DNA from: Ferdinandcohnia sp047246645
GTDB lineage: Bacteria; Bacillota; Bacilli; Bacillales; Bacillaceae_L
Length of the DNA stretch: 64,000 bases
Assembly: GCF_047246645.1 (NCBI RefSeq)
Contig: NZ_JBFOKR010000024.1
Span: 1-64,000, forward strand
Direction: 5' to 3'
The position numbers and the translations under genes are program-made. The notes under the pieces were generated by a model that worked only from the letters and a program-made list of their open reading frames with translations, did no database searches and was not told the DNA's origin. Shown one piece after another: positions 1-8,602 of this stretch. Numbering within the stretch: the stretch's first letter is position 1; the number at the start of each line of letters is the position of its first letter.

Positions 1-98
1 CGTGCAGTACAGGAATCATCTTTTACAGGTAGCCTAGGCCTTTTTTTAAAATGTCCTTTACAGAGGGTACACTTTAACTAAAGGTGCTGTTTTTTGTA
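1..98. other. Window edge, no gene recognised
   Basis: This short stretch lies downstream of the PTS IIA gene. I see no ribosome-binding site or convincing reading frame. A small T-rich run near 40-48 could belong to a terminator cut by the window edge. Confidence 0.4.
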
Positions 99-596
99 TT
101 ACTTTGCTTTTACAACTGCTAATTCAGTTTGACCACCGGTTACTTGGCCGCTTGCCGCTTTATCAAAAGAACCAACTACATCGTCATAGTTTGTAATAAC
201 CATAGGAGTAATTGTGCTTGCAGCCTTTTCTTTTACTAATTCCAAGTCAAAGGTTACTAAAGGTGTCCCTACTTCAACTTTGTCACCTTCGCTAATATGC
301 GCTGTAAAACCTTCACCTTTCATTGAAACTGTTTCAAGTCCAATGTGGATTAATAGCTCTAACCCAATCTCAGTTTTTATTCCAATCGCATGCTTAGTAG
401 GAAATAACTGGATAATTTCACCTTTAACCGGTGAAACTACTTTGCCTTCTGTAGGTTCAATCGCAAGTCCATCTCCCATCATTTTCTGAGAGAAAACTGG
501 GTCTGGGACCTCTTCAAGAGCAAGAACCTTACCACTAACAGGGGCAAAAAGAGTTTCTTCCGTTTTTTTATTACTACCAAATAATTTTTTAAACAT
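99..596 (-). CDS. PTS glucose-type EIIA component
   Basis: A 165-residue stand-alone EIIA of the glucose (Crr) family. It takes phosphate from HPr and passes it to a sugar-specific IIB domain, acting in the cytosol. The active-site His is H84 in LLIHIGLETV, and the second conserved His is H69 in TKHAIGI. The length matches single-domain IIA proteins such as B. subtilis YpqE. The ATG follows a GGAGGT site by five bases. No IIB/IIC gene lies beside it, so it probably serves permeases encoded elsewhere or has a regulatory role. Confidence 0.9.
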   Translation of the reverse strand: MFKKLFGSNKKTEETLFAPVSGKVLALEEVPDPVFSQKMMGDGLAIEPTEGKVVSPVKGEIIQLFPTKHAIGIKTEIGLELLIHIGLETVSMKGEGFTAHISEGDKVEVGTPLVTFDLELVKEKAASTITPMVITNYDDVVGSFDKAASGQVTGGQTELAVVKAK

Positions 597-709
597 AGTA
601 TACCTCCAACAAAATAATACCTTTCTAGTTGTATCATACCCAATTCAATAAGAAAAGTATTATGATTTTTGCAAGAGCATGCTGCTAGGTTTTAAGCTTG
701 AGAATTAAG

Positions 710-1771
710 TTAGAATTTCTTTTTTTGTTTCGCACTGCTCGTGATTTTTTTCCATTTATCTTTTTCTACCATCTGCGCTTTTTTATCAGTTTTTCTATCT
801 AAATAAGCAAGCTCTTTTTGAAGTTTTACATAGCTTTGATATCGTCCTGATTCTAGTGTTCCATCCTCAATTGCAGCTTGTATAGCACAACCTGGCTCTG
901 AATGATGACTGCAGTCTCGGAACCTGCAGTTGTTTGAAAGTTCTTCAATATCTTGAAAGCTGTGCCCAAGTGCAGCTTCACTTTCCCATAGTTGCAGCTC
1001 TCTCATACCTGGTGTATCAATAATCACTCCACCCGTTTCTAGTAACACTAGTTCTCGGTGTGTTGTCGTATGTCGTCCTCGGTCATCATCCTCACGCACC
1101 TCCTGGACAAGCAGTTTTTCTTCACCTAGCAGCGAATTTGTGAGTGTTGATTTACCAGCACCTGAAGAGCCAAGTAGGGCAACAGTTTGATTTCCTTTAA
1201 AATAGGCCATCAGTGAATCCAGGCCAATATTGTTTTTCACACTACATGCATGAATTGGTACACCGTAAGCCACTGATTCAACTTCAGAGATTTTTGATTC
1301 TACATCATCACATAGATCTGATTTAGTTAATACAATGACAGGATTTGCTCCACTTTCCCATGCCATGAGTAGATAGCGCTCTATTCTTCGTAGATTGAAG
1401 TCATTGTTTAATGCATTGACGAGAAACACTAAATTAATATTAGTAGCAACAATCTGCTCTTCCGTAACTGTGCCTGCCGCCTTTCTAGAGAACTTACTAA
1501 ACCTAGGAAGAACAGCGTGGATAATAGCTTTGCCTTCCCCTTCTAGTATTGAAAGCACAACCCAATCTCCAACCGCTGGATAACTTTCTCTACTTGTTGC
1601 TTCAAACCGGAACTTTCCAGATACTTCGGCAAGCATTTCACCTTGCTGTGTTACGACACGATACATGCGTTTATGCTCCAATGCTACCCTTCCAACATGA
1701 TATCCTTGGGATTCATAGCTATTAAAACTTTCTTGTAGATTTTCATTCCAACCAAATTTCGTTATATTCAA
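710..1771 (-). CDS. rsgA: RsgA-type circularly permuted ribosome GTPase
   Basis: RsgA-family GTPases act late in 30S subunit maturation. The protein has 353 residues with motifs in the permuted order: G4 TKSD (149-152), G1 GSSGAGKST (201-209), then G3 DTPG (252-255). A zinc knuckle of the form C-X4-C-X-H-X5-C follows (C282, C287, H289, C295). It is longer than the roughly 298-residue Bacillus housekeeping RsgA and lacks prpC/prkC neighbours, so I infer a second copy. The start is TTG, seven bases after GGAGG. The gene lies behind a leader ORF and two terminator hairpins, which suggests conditional expression. Confidence 0.9.
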   Translation of the reverse strand: MNITKFGWNENLQESFNSYESQGYHVGRVALEHKRMYRVVTQQGEMLAEVSGKFRFEATSRESYPAVGDWVVLSILEGEGKAIIHAVLPRFSKFSRKAAGTVTEEQIVATNINLVFLVNALNNDFNLRRIERYLLMAWESGANPVIVLTKSDLCDDVESKISEVESVAYGVPIHACSVKNNIGLDSLMAYFKGNQTVALLGSSGAGKSTLTNSLLGEEKLLVQEVREDDDRGRHTTTHRELVLLETGGVIIDTPGMRELQLWESEAALGHSFQDIEELSNNCRFRDCSHHSEPGCAIQAAIEDGTLESGRYQSYVKLQKELAYLDRKTDKKAQMVEKDKWKKITSSAKQKKKF

Positions 1772-1812
1772 AGTATATTCCTCCGTTTTATTGAAAAGTA
1801 AACATCAAAAAA

Positions 1813-1831
1813 AGACCGTTTTACACGGTCT
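1813..1831 (-). terminator. Second leader terminator before rsgA
   Basis: A six-pair stem (AGACCG/CGGTCT) is followed, on the minus strand, by a run of seven T. It lies about 40 bases before the rsgA start, so transcripts from the leader promoter must pass it to express rsgA. Confidence 0.75.
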
Positions 1832-1873
1832 AAACAACTGCTAGCAAAACTATATTCACTAACAAACAAAAAA

Positions 1874-2018
1874 CCGCGGGCATACACAGCCCACGGATAT
1901 CTTACTTTTCAAAAGAGGAAAAACTTCTACTTTTACAAAGTACAATCGAGAGGGCTGTGCGTATTATTAAGTTCCGCTGCAAATACAATAGATAATTTTT
2001 TCATAATACATCCCTCTC
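1874..2018 (-). promoter_or_regulatory. Predicted ribosome-mediated attenuator
   Basis: Minus-strand order: a Shine-Dalgarno site (2012-2018), the leader ORF (2004-1933), then a terminator (stem 1896-1889 with 1881-1874, then T6). The leader segment CCCTCTC (1948-1954) is perfectly complementary to the GAGAGGG of the Shine-Dalgarno site. The overlapping leader segment CACAGCCC (1952-1959) is perfectly complementary to GGGCTGTG (1885-1892), which is the 5' arm and loop of the terminator. These three pairings exclude one another as in classical attenuators. A ribosome stalled within about the first ten codons would free the leader segment to form an antiterminator. The pairing is seen directly; the function is inferred. 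Confidence 0.65.
1933..2004 (-). CDS. Leader peptide, 23 codons
   Basis: A 23-residue reading frame (MKKLSIVFAAE... ending LDCTL) starts with ATG seven bases after AGGAGAGGG and ends in TAA about 36 bases before a terminator. It has its own near-consensus promoter. The pairing of its codons with both its ribosome-binding site and the terminator points to a regulatory leader rather than a functional peptide. I do not recognise the peptide. Confidence 0.65.
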   Translation of the reverse strand: MKKLSIVFAAELNNTHSPLDCTL

Positions 2019-2046
2019 CTTTCACGTTCCATCATTGATGTTGATA

Positions 2047-2075
2047 ATTATAGCAAGTATAGAAATAAATGTAAA
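2047..2075 (-). promoter_or_regulatory. Sigma-A promoter for the rsgA leader
   Basis: On the minus strand TTTACA (2075-2070) and a perfect TATAAT (2052-2047) are 17 bases apart. The promoter begins just after the stop codon of the upstream MFS gene, so the leader and rsgA can be transcribed independently of it. Confidence 0.75.
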
Positions 2076-2079
2076 TAGG

Positions 2080-3300
2080 CTATATTTTTTCCTGAACTGT
2101 TTTCTGTTTTTGAAGCAGATAAAAAGTTAATACGATAAAAACTGTAATTGTAGTTATAATTAAGGTCCCATGCAATACCCAAACCATTTGTGGCATCGTC
2201 AAATTTTCCAGGAGTATTGGCGCTACTATAAATCCTAGTGCAAACCCGAGTGATTTAAGTAACATCCCTACACCGAAAATTCTTCCTCTGATGTGGTTCT
2301 CCGATTTTTGAAGGATCGTGGAGTGAAGTGTTGTAAAACACGCATCAAATATACCAGTAAAAAAGGCAAACAAGAAAATAATCCAAACAGTTGTGTTTGA
2401 TAAAAAGATAATGAAGCCTGTTGACATTAAAATAGCAGAAACAAATGCTGCAATATATAGTTTGGAATCTGTAAGCCACTGTAATTTAGGCAGTGTATAG
2501 GTTGCAAGCACGGAACCAACTCCCCACACTCCCCAAATAAGTCCATAATAAAAAGTTTGTCTACTTGGATCTATTGATTCAGCCAATAGAGGAATTCCTA
2601 AGTTATGAGAACTTCCTGCAAATGCCCCCACTAAGAAAACGATATTTAGCATTAATAATAGCGGCGCTAACTTTACATATAAATAAACTTCCTTTAAGTC
2701 ATTACCAATACTCTTTAGCTTTTCCTTTATACCACCTAAAGCTTTTGCGCTTTCATAACTTGTAGTTTCCCATTTTATTTTTACTAAAACTAATGCTGAA
2801 ATTAAATAGGTTGCTGCGTCAATCGCTAATGTTGCTTCATAGCCCAGGACATCGGTAATAAGACCCGCTCCAATAAATCCTCCTACTAAACTAATGGATG
2901 TTAATCTTGCGATAAAAGAATTCGTTTGTAATACTTTATCTTCACCAAAAATTTGTGGGATTTCTGATTGGAAACTAACCGTAAAGAAACTATTGATTAA
3001 ACCTATTAAAAAGGATGCTACCAAAATAATAACAGGCTCTGGAAATGGAATTAACATGATTATTAATATACCCCTAGCTACATCACTATAAATCATTATT
3101 TTCCGTCGATTATAACGGTCTGCAAGTATTCCTGAAAATAAACTAGCCATTACACCACCCAGTGTACGTGCTGCCATCGTCGCTGCTAGCCATCCAGGAC
3201 TACCTGTTGCAGCAAAAACAACAACATTTAAAACAATATTATCCATAAACATTCCGAAATCAGATAACGCTTTTACATATAACAATAACTTTTTCTTCAT
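2080..3300 (-). CDS. MFS transporter, probable drug/solute exporter
   Basis: A 406-residue major facilitator with about twelve hydrophobic segments and the cytoplasmic loop signature SGILADRYNRRKIM (about residues 57-70), as in EntS/macrolide-efflux-type exporters. The substrate cannot be read from the sequence. The ATG follows AAGGAG. It lies upstream of, but separate from, the rsgA leader promoter, and is divergent from the histidine kinase gene. Confidence 0.8.
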   Translation of the reverse strand: MKKKLLLYVKALSDFGMFMDNIVLNVVVFAATGSPGWLAATMAARTLGGVMASLFSGILADRYNRRKIMIYSDVARGILIIMLIPFPEPVIILVASFLIGLINSFFTVSFQSEIPQIFGEDKVLQTNSFIARLTSISLVGGFIGAGLITDVLGYEATLAIDAATYLISALVLVKIKWETTSYESAKALGGIKEKLKSIGNDLKEVYLYVKLAPLLLMLNIVFLVGAFAGSSHNLGIPLLAESIDPSRQTFYYGLIWGVWGVGSVLATYTLPKLQWLTDSKLYIAAFVSAILMSTGFIIFLSNTTVWIIFLFAFFTGIFDACFTTLHSTILQKSENHIRGRIFGVGMLLKSLGFALGFIVAPILLENLTMPQMVWVLHGTLIITTITVFIVLTFYLLQKQKTVQEKI

Positions 3301-3440
3301 GAGGTACTCCTTAGTTTGTAGGTAAATTTCTCACCTTATTTTAATTCGCATTGAAATATTTCGCAATACGAAACTTCATTTGGGTACATGTTTTTCTTTT
3401 TTGCAAAAACTTGTAGAGTCATAGAATTGTTTGAAGGATT

Positions 3441-4823
3441 ATGTATAAAAATGTAGAATTTATAATAGTCGGAAAATTAATGCTAAAGTATGAGTCGAGG
3501 GGTGCTTCAAATTTGCTTGAGAATATAGGTCATGTGCTCTACCATGTATTGATCGTTATTTTCCCTATACTTGTTTATTACCTAATGGTTCTTCGTAATA
3601 ATATTTCCTCAAGTAGTTTATATAAAGGAAAACTGCTCGGCATGATTTTTGTAATTCTCTTATTAACAATGTCCTTCCCAGTTTCATATGCAAATGGCTT
3701 TGAATATGATTTCCGCATTATCCCCATCATAGTTGCTTTTATATATATTGGATTTTTCCAAGGGATTACAACTGTTTTTATTATGCTTGTCTATCAGCAT
3801 TTATTAAGTGAGAATACACTTTGGGTCTCACTTCTTAACTATGCGATCATTACTGCAATCTTTTACTTTTTAACAAAAAGCTTTAAATCTTTTATTGTAA
3901 AAAACAAACTAGTTGCAATTAGCATTCTTTATTGGATTATCGCATTAACCCGAAGCATAACTCTCATCTCTAAGGATCAATTTGATCATCTGTTCATCAT
4001 GATTATTTTTTCACTAATCACCTGGATCACTCTTTTAATCGTTATACTTCTTATTGAGAATCTACGACAACAAATGCTTTTACAAAAAGAATTACGACGT
4101 TCTGAAAAGCTAAATATTATTAGTCAATTAGCTGCATCAGTCGCTCATGAGGTTCGCAATCCAATGACAACAATTAATGGCTTTTTACAATTAATTAAAA
4201 AGGATGAAAATATAACGGATAAGCAAAGGAACTATATTGATATTTCTCTAACAGAATTAAGTCGGGCTCAAGCTATCATAAATGATTATCTTTCCTTAGC
4301 AAGACCAAACACTAAAGAATCTCAAGTAGTAAATTTAACTGAGGAACTCACTAAAACGATAGAATTAATGTCCTCATATACTAATATACAAAATATCGAA
4401 GTAACTTCATCAATTGAGAAATCACTATTTGTAAGCGGTAATACAGATGAAATTAAACAAGTTCTCATTAATTTAATAAAAAATGCAATTGAGGCAATAA
4501 CTAGTAACGGTAAGGTTGAAATTAATGCATACACTAAAAACAAATTGATTATTATTGCCATTTCTGATAATGGAGTAGGTATGTCGAAGGAACAACTAGC
4601 GAGAGTAGGCACACCTTTTTATTCAACGAAAGAAAAAGGAACTGGAATTGGTCTTACCATATCGTATCAAATCATTGAACAAATGAAAGGTAGAATAGTT
4701 GTTGAAAGTCAGCTTGGCAAAGGTACTACCTTTACTATTAGGTTACCTATCCACAGTATGATAGCTAATAATGTAACAAGTATTCAGAGTGGAATTGTTA
4801 CAAACATAAATGATTTAAGATAA
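3441..4823 (+). CDS. Membrane sensor histidine kinase, KinB-like
   Basis: A 460-residue protein. The N-terminal about 205 residues form several membrane helices of the 5TMR type. A HisKA domain follows with the H-box at H236 (VAHEVRNPM), then a HATPase domain with N-box LIKNAIEAI, G1 DNGVGMS and G2 GTGIGL. No response regulator is adjacent, which fits orphan phosphorelay kinases such as sporulation kinase KinB. Its partner is unknown. The start is uncertain: another in-frame ATG lies at 3480. The 12 bases to the next gene suggest co-transcription. Confidence 0.85.
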   Translation: MYKNVEFIIVGKLMLKYESRGASNLLENIGHVLYHVLIVIFPILVYYLMVLRNNISSSSLYKGKLLGMIFVILLLTMSFPVSYANGFEYDFRIIPIIVAFIYIGFFQGITTVFIMLVYQHLLSENTLWVSLLNYAIITAIFYFLTKSFKSFIVKNKLVAISILYWIIALTRSITLISKDQFDHLFIMIIFSLITWITLLIVILLIENLRQQMLLQKELRRSEKLNIISQLAASVAHEVRNPMTTINGFLQLIKKDENITDKQRNYIDISLTELSRAQAIINDYLSLARPNTKESQVVNLTEELTKTIELMSSYTNIQNIEVTSSIEKSLFVSGNTDEIKQVLINLIKNAIEAITSNGKVEINAYTKNKLIIIAISDNGVGMSKEQLARVGTPFYSTKEKGTGIGLTISYQIIEQMKGRIVVESQLGKGTTFTIRLPIHSMIANNVTSIQSGIVTNINDLR

Positions 4824-4834
4824 AGGTGATATAA

Positions 4835-5512
4835 ATGTGCGGGAGATTCACTCTGTTTGCAGAGTATAATGAAATAATCGATCGATTCTCAATTGAGGCG
4901 GCGATAGATGCGGGCTTGTATGTACCAAGTTATAACATTGCACCTTCTCATTCAGTATTGTCAGTCATAAATGATGGGAACAAGAATCGATTAGGGTTTC
5001 TACGTTGGGGACTTATCCCTTCCTGGGCAAAAGATGAAAAAATCGGCTATAAGATGATAAACGCTCGTGCTGAAACCATTTCTGAAAAACCAAGTTTTCG
5101 TCAGGCTTATAATAGTAGACGTTGTCTAATAATCGCAGATAGTTTTTACGAATGGAAACGAAAAGACGATAAGACGAAAATTCCTATAAGAATAAAACTT
5201 AAGTCCAATAAAATGTTTGCAATGGCAGGTATTTGGGAACGTTGGACCTCACCATCCGGAGATACAGTATATTCATGTTCGGTGATTACAACAGAACCAA
5301 ATGAATTAATGAATGAGATCCATGACCGCATGCCCGTTATCTTAAAAAAAGAAGATGAAAAAACATGGTTAAATCCTGCTATACAAGTTTCTCCTGAGAT
5401 ATCAAAGTTATTAAAACCATTACCAGCACATCTTATGGAAGCCTACGAGGTATCATCACTCGTAAACTCTCCACGTAATAATTCACCAAATTTAATACAA
5501 GAGATATGTTAA
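4835..5512 (+). CDS. SOS response-associated peptidase (SRAP/YedK family)
   Basis: A 225-residue SRAP-domain protein (HMCES/YedK/YoqW family) that shields abasic sites in single-stranded DNA by covalent crosslinking through Cys2. The N-terminus MCGRFTLF exposes Cys2 after Met removal. Conserved NIAPS, the NARAET segment, YEWK (catalytic Glu) and HDRMPV (active His) are all present. It follows the histidine kinase by 12 bases with AAGGTGAT before the ATG. Confidence 0.9.
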   Translation: MCGRFTLFAEYNEIIDRFSIEAAIDAGLYVPSYNIAPSHSVLSVINDGNKNRLGFLRWGLIPSWAKDEKIGYKMINARAETISEKPSFRQAYNSRRCLIIADSFYEWKRKDDKTKIPIRIKLKSNKMFAMAGIWERWTSPSGDTVYSCSVITTEPNELMNEIHDRMPVILKKEDEKTWLNPAIQVSPEISKLLKPLPAHLMEAYEVSSLVNSPRNNSPNLIQEIC

Positions 5513-5517
5513 ATGAC

Positions 5518-5557
5518 AAAGGTATTTTTCTAAGAAAAAGAAAAATACCTTTTTTTA
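5518..5557 (+). terminator. Terminator after the SRAP gene
   Basis: AAAGGTATTTTTC pairs with GAAAAATACCTTT across a nine-base loop and is followed by a T run. Confidence 0.85.
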
Positions 5558-5589
5558 TGTTTTTATGTAATTATCAAATTTTATGTTGT

Positions 5590-6150
5590 GGATAACTTGC
5601 AGTACAGTTATCCAAGTCCAGCTCCAGCGCCTAGCCAGTTTTCCTACCTGAATAAACTTCTTCGAGTATCTTGCGCAAAAGCTTTGCTTTTAAGCAGCTA
5701 GAGGTCGCTTCACCCCTCCTGCGGCGGCAACACTAAGGAATGCTTCGTGAGGATAATCCCCGCAGAAAAAAAGCTTTGCTTTTTTTTCGAGCCTCCTCAC
5801 TGAAATGCTGAAGCGGCTTGGTCAGAAACGAGGAAATTGGAGACTCCGACAAAAGAGGCATCTTTTGCCTCTGACGGAGGGGTTGAAATTTCTCTAGTTT
5901 CTAGCCGCTGAAACTGGACAAGTCAGGGCTCCGACGCACAGGACGTGCTAGTGCCGGCGAAGACATAAGGACGTGGCGACATTAGCCGGCCAGCGCTTGT
6001 CGGACTTGCACAGGACAAGGAAGGCTACGGCAGCATAGACATCGCACGAAGAAAATCGCAGCATTTTCGAGTATGTGCTGACATCGACGTTCTCCACAGG
6101 ACGTGGCGGCTATTTAGTCGATGTTCCTTTTTCCAAGTCGCTTGCGCTTT
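5590..6150. repeat. GC-rich, hairpin-rich intergenic element
   Basis: About 560 bases with no supported gene, visibly richer in GC than its neighbours. It starts with a CCAGCTCCAGCGCCTAG motif and ends near AAGTCGCTTGCGCTTTTG. It contains a roughly 100-base imperfect hairpin (5812-5909), A-rich/T-rich small palindromes around 5765-5790, and two copies of ACAGGACGTG. From memory it resembles non-coding repeats scattered through Bacillaceae genomes; only one copy is visible here, so repetition cannot be shown. Confidence 0.55.
5812..5909. other. Long imperfect inverted repeat
   Basis: Nested complementary blocks: AGCGGCT (5812-5818) with AGCCGCT (5903-5909), AGAAACGAGGAAATT with AATTTCTCTAGTTTCT, CTCCG with CGGAG, and GAGGCA with TGCCTC near the tip. 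Confidence 0.7.
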
Positions 6151-6156
6151 TGTTCT

Positions 6157-6453
6157 TTACTCAGTTAATTTCATAGCGGTTTCGGTAATATTTAAATCTG
6201 CTTGAAGTTGTTCACGGAGGTCATTTGGATGATACACTCCTTGAGTAATCATATAATTTGTTATATTTTCATGTGTTTCAACAGCAATTCGCAGTTGTTC
6301 ACGTAGTACCTGTTTTACAGAAGGAGTGTACGTTTCGGTAATTGCAAAAGCAATATTACGAATGCCAGCTTTTGTTGAGATAAGAAAATCAGTTGCAATG
6401 ACCTTATCTGTCATGCCGCCCATCCCCATAAATTTCTTCATTAAATCATTCAT
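6157..6453 (-). CDS. yraD: CotF-family spore coat protein, YraD-like
   Basis: A 98-residue CotF-type protein with a four-helix, ferritin-like pattern. Shared signatures are ATDFLISTKAGIRN, EHENI-like THENI and YHPNDL. Size and neighbours match B. subtilis YraD. It overlaps the upstream yraE-like gene by eight bases. Family members are incorporated in the spore coat; the exact function is unknown. Confidence 0.85.
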   Translation of the reverse strand: MNDLMKKFMGMGGMTDKVIATDFLISTKAGIRNIAFAITETYTPSVKQVLREQLRIAVETHENITNYMITQGVYHPNDLREQLQADLNITETAMKLTE

Positions 6454-6655
6454 TGTTCTGGCTCCTATCTGTAATTAATTGTTGAAGTTGAGTTATGAAT
6501 TTTCTACCTGAATCAACATCATTAGATAAGATGGCACGCAGCTGTGGATCTTGAACCAATTTACTCATTGTAATGGATTTTGTTATGGAAAGGTTTTTAA
6601 AGGTTAAGAGTTCATGTACTTCCAAGGTTTCATGTAGCCCCATGTAGTGTGTCAT
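6446..6655 (-). CDS. yraE: Small spore coat-associated protein, YraE-like
   Basis: A 69-residue protein with the pattern GLHETLEVHELLTFKN, the same as the YraG-like protein on the other strand (GYHETMDTHEMINFKT). It is translated from an ATG after AAAGGAG and overlaps yraD, so the two are probably co-made. It corresponds in size to B. subtilis YraE. Confidence 0.8.
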   Translation of the reverse strand: MTHYMGLHETLEVHELLTFKNLSITKSITMSKLVQDPQLRAILSNDVDSGRKFITQLQQLITDRSQNNE

Positions 6656-6812
6656 CGTTAATCTCCTTTCAAATCATCTTAGTTTTAGAGTGCCTACGCC
6701 TCGGTAACTTATTCCCTTTCACTCTTTTACTAATTTTGGAATTTAAAAACTTCCTTATATTGAATGATTATTTATTAAAAAAGGTCATCCTAAACTAAAA
6801 GGAGTGACAAAG

Positions 6813-7022
6813 ATGGAACAACATGCGTTAGGCTATCACGAAACAATGGATACTCATGAAATGATAAATTTTAAAACAATCTGTTTAGTACGTTCGAAGT
6901 TAATGCAGGGAATTTGTTTTGACAATGATTTAAAGGCATTAATGGAAAAGGATGTAAAACAATCAATAGAGGATATTGAAGAGCTAAAAAAATTGTACGA
7001 AAAGGCTAGAACAAAACACTAA
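6813..7022 (+). CDS. yraG: Small spore coat-associated protein, YraG-like
   Basis: A 69-residue protein beginning MEQHALGYHETMDTHEM. I chose the ATG at 6813 because AAAAGGAG ends eight bases before it; a GTG nine bases earlier overlaps that site. It is the first gene of a yraG-yraF-adhB run and is paralogous to the divergent yraE-like gene. Confidence 0.8.
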   Translation: MEQHALGYHETMDTHEMINFKTICLVRSKLMQGICFDNDLKALMEKDVKQSIEDIEELKKLYEKARTKH

Positions 7023-7036
7023 GAGGTGATAATTAA

Positions 7037-7399
7037 ATGAACCAAGATTATCTTGATCCCAAGTATGCTGAAGGTATGCCCAAGATGGCTGATGCCTCGT
7101 TTGCAATGGATTTTTTATTATCTGTAAAAACTGGAATCCGTTATTATTCAGTGGCCCTAACGGAAACAGCTAATCCAGAATTGAGGCAAGCATTATTTAG
7201 TCAAATGGATAGAGCTATCGATCTGCACCAAGAAATTTCCGAACTAATGATTAGTAAAGGATGGTTATACCCAAATGATGTTGAAAAACAAATAGAATTA
7301 GACATCAAGTCTGCAGATATGGCACTAGCAATTGCCAGAATGGAACTCTTCCCTAACGACACTGATAGAAAAGGTACGTTTGCAACCCCTAATAAATAG
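7037..7399 (+). CDS. yraF: CotF-family spore coat protein, YraF-like
   Basis: A 120-residue CotF-type protein (DASFAMDFLLSVKTGIRYY, LHQEISELMISKGWLYPND) with the same helical pattern as YraD. It follows yraG by 14 bases, has AAGAGGTGAT before its ATG, and is followed by adhB, as in the B. subtilis yraG-yraF-adhB operon. Confidence 0.85.
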   Translation: MNQDYLDPKYAEGMPKMADASFAMDFLLSVKTGIRYYSVALTETANPELRQALFSQMDRAIDLHQEISELMISKGWLYPNDVEKQIELDIKSADMALAIARMELFPNDTDRKGTFATPNK

Positions 7400-7418
7400 A
7401 TTGCAGGAGGAAAAATAC

Positions 7419-8558
7419 ATGAAAGCTGTTACATATCAAGGTATTAAAGATGTAGCCGTCAAAGAAGTGGAAGATCCCAAAATACAAAAAGCAGATGATA
7501 TTGTAATAAAGGTTACGAGTTCAGCTATCTGTGGTTCAGATTTACATTTAATCCACGGTATGATTCCAAACACCCCCGAAAATTTCATTATTGGTCATGA
7601 ACCTGTTGGGATTGTAGAAGAAGTTGGTCCTGAAGTAACCAACCTTAAAAAAGGGGACCGGGTTATTGTTCCTTTTAATATGAGCTGCGGTAAGTGTTGG
7701 TATTGTAGTAATGACTTTACCAGTCAGTGTGACAATGCAAATGAGCATGGAGATATGGGTGGATTCCTGGGATACTCTGAAACGACTGGTGGTTTTGCTG
7801 GTGGTCAAGCTGAATATTTACGAGTACCTTATGGAAATTTCACGCCCTTTAAGGTACCGGAAGATAGTGAATTAGAAGATGAAAAGCTTGTACTACTTGC
7901 AGATGCTGCCTCAACAGCATATTGGACTGTTGAGAACGCTGGCGTAAAAAAAGACGACACAGTTATTATTCTCGGTTGTGGTCCCGTTGGCTTATTAGCC
8001 CAAAAATTTGCTTGGCTATTTGGAGCCAAACGAGTCATTGCTGTTGACTATGTTGATTACCGTTTACAACATGCAAAAAAGACAAACAACGTAGAAATCG
8101 TTAATTTTGAAAGTGAAAAAAATATCGGAAATCATTTAAAAGAGATTACTCATGGCGGAGCAGACGTTGTAATAGACTGTGTAGGTATGGACGGTAAAAT
8201 GTCTCCAATGGAATTCTTAGCTACTGGTTTAAAACTACACGGCGGAGCAATGGGAGCAATTGTTATGGCTGCTCAAGCAGTACGAAAGTGTGGAACAATT
8301 CAAATTACAGGTGTTTATGGAATGAGATATAATGCATTTCCATTAGGTGATATTTTCGAACGAAATGTGCAGCTGAAAATGGGACAAGCCCATGTTATTC
8401 CTGTAATTCCTAAGCTTTATAAGCTGATCTCAGATGGCAAATTTGATCCAAGTGACATTATTACTCATGTGATCCCATTAGAGCAAGCAAAACATGGATA
8501 TGAAGTTTTCGATACAAAGACTGATGATTGTATCAAAGTTGTACTAAAACCGCATTAG
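7419..8558 (+). CDS. adhB: Zinc-dependent alcohol dehydrogenase, AdhB-like
   Basis: A 379-residue medium-chain dehydrogenase. The catalytic zinc site is in AICGSDLHL and GHEP; a structural zinc site reads CGKCWYCSNDFTSQC; the NAD-binding fold has ILGCGPVGLLAQ. The start is the ATG at 7419 behind GCAGGAGGA; an in-frame upstream extension would overlap yraF and is rejected. Its place in the spore coat operon implies sporulation expression. The substrate is unknown. Confidence 0.9.
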   Translation: MKAVTYQGIKDVAVKEVEDPKIQKADDIVIKVTSSAICGSDLHLIHGMIPNTPENFIIGHEPVGIVEEVGPEVTNLKKGDRVIVPFNMSCGKCWYCSNDFTSQCDNANEHGDMGGFLGYSETTGGFAGGQAEYLRVPYGNFTPFKVPEDSELEDEKLVLLADAASTAYWTVENAGVKKDDTVIILGCGPVGLLAQKFAWLFGAKRVIAVDYVDYRLQHAKKTNNVEIVNFESEKNIGNHLKEITHGGADVVIDCVGMDGKMSPMEFLATGLKLHGGAMGAIVMAAQAVRKCGTIQITGVYGMRYNAFPLGDIFERNVQLKMGQAHVIPVIPKLYKLISDGKFDPSDIITHVIPLEQAKHGYEVFDTKTDDCIKVVLKPH

Positions 8559-8576
8559 CTTTATGCAATAACGAAA

Positions 8577-8599
8577 TAGACCGCCAAAATAGCGGTCTA
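8577..8599. terminator. Bidirectional terminator after adhB
   Basis: TAGACCGC pairs with GCGGTCTA. It lies between adhB and a convergent small frame on the minus strand. Confidence 0.75.
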
Positions 8600-8602
8600 C
8601 TT

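Noticed and set aside
7332..7418. 29-codon N-terminal extension of adhB
   Set aside because: It overlaps yraF in another frame, while a strong ribosome-binding site sits before the ATG at 7419.
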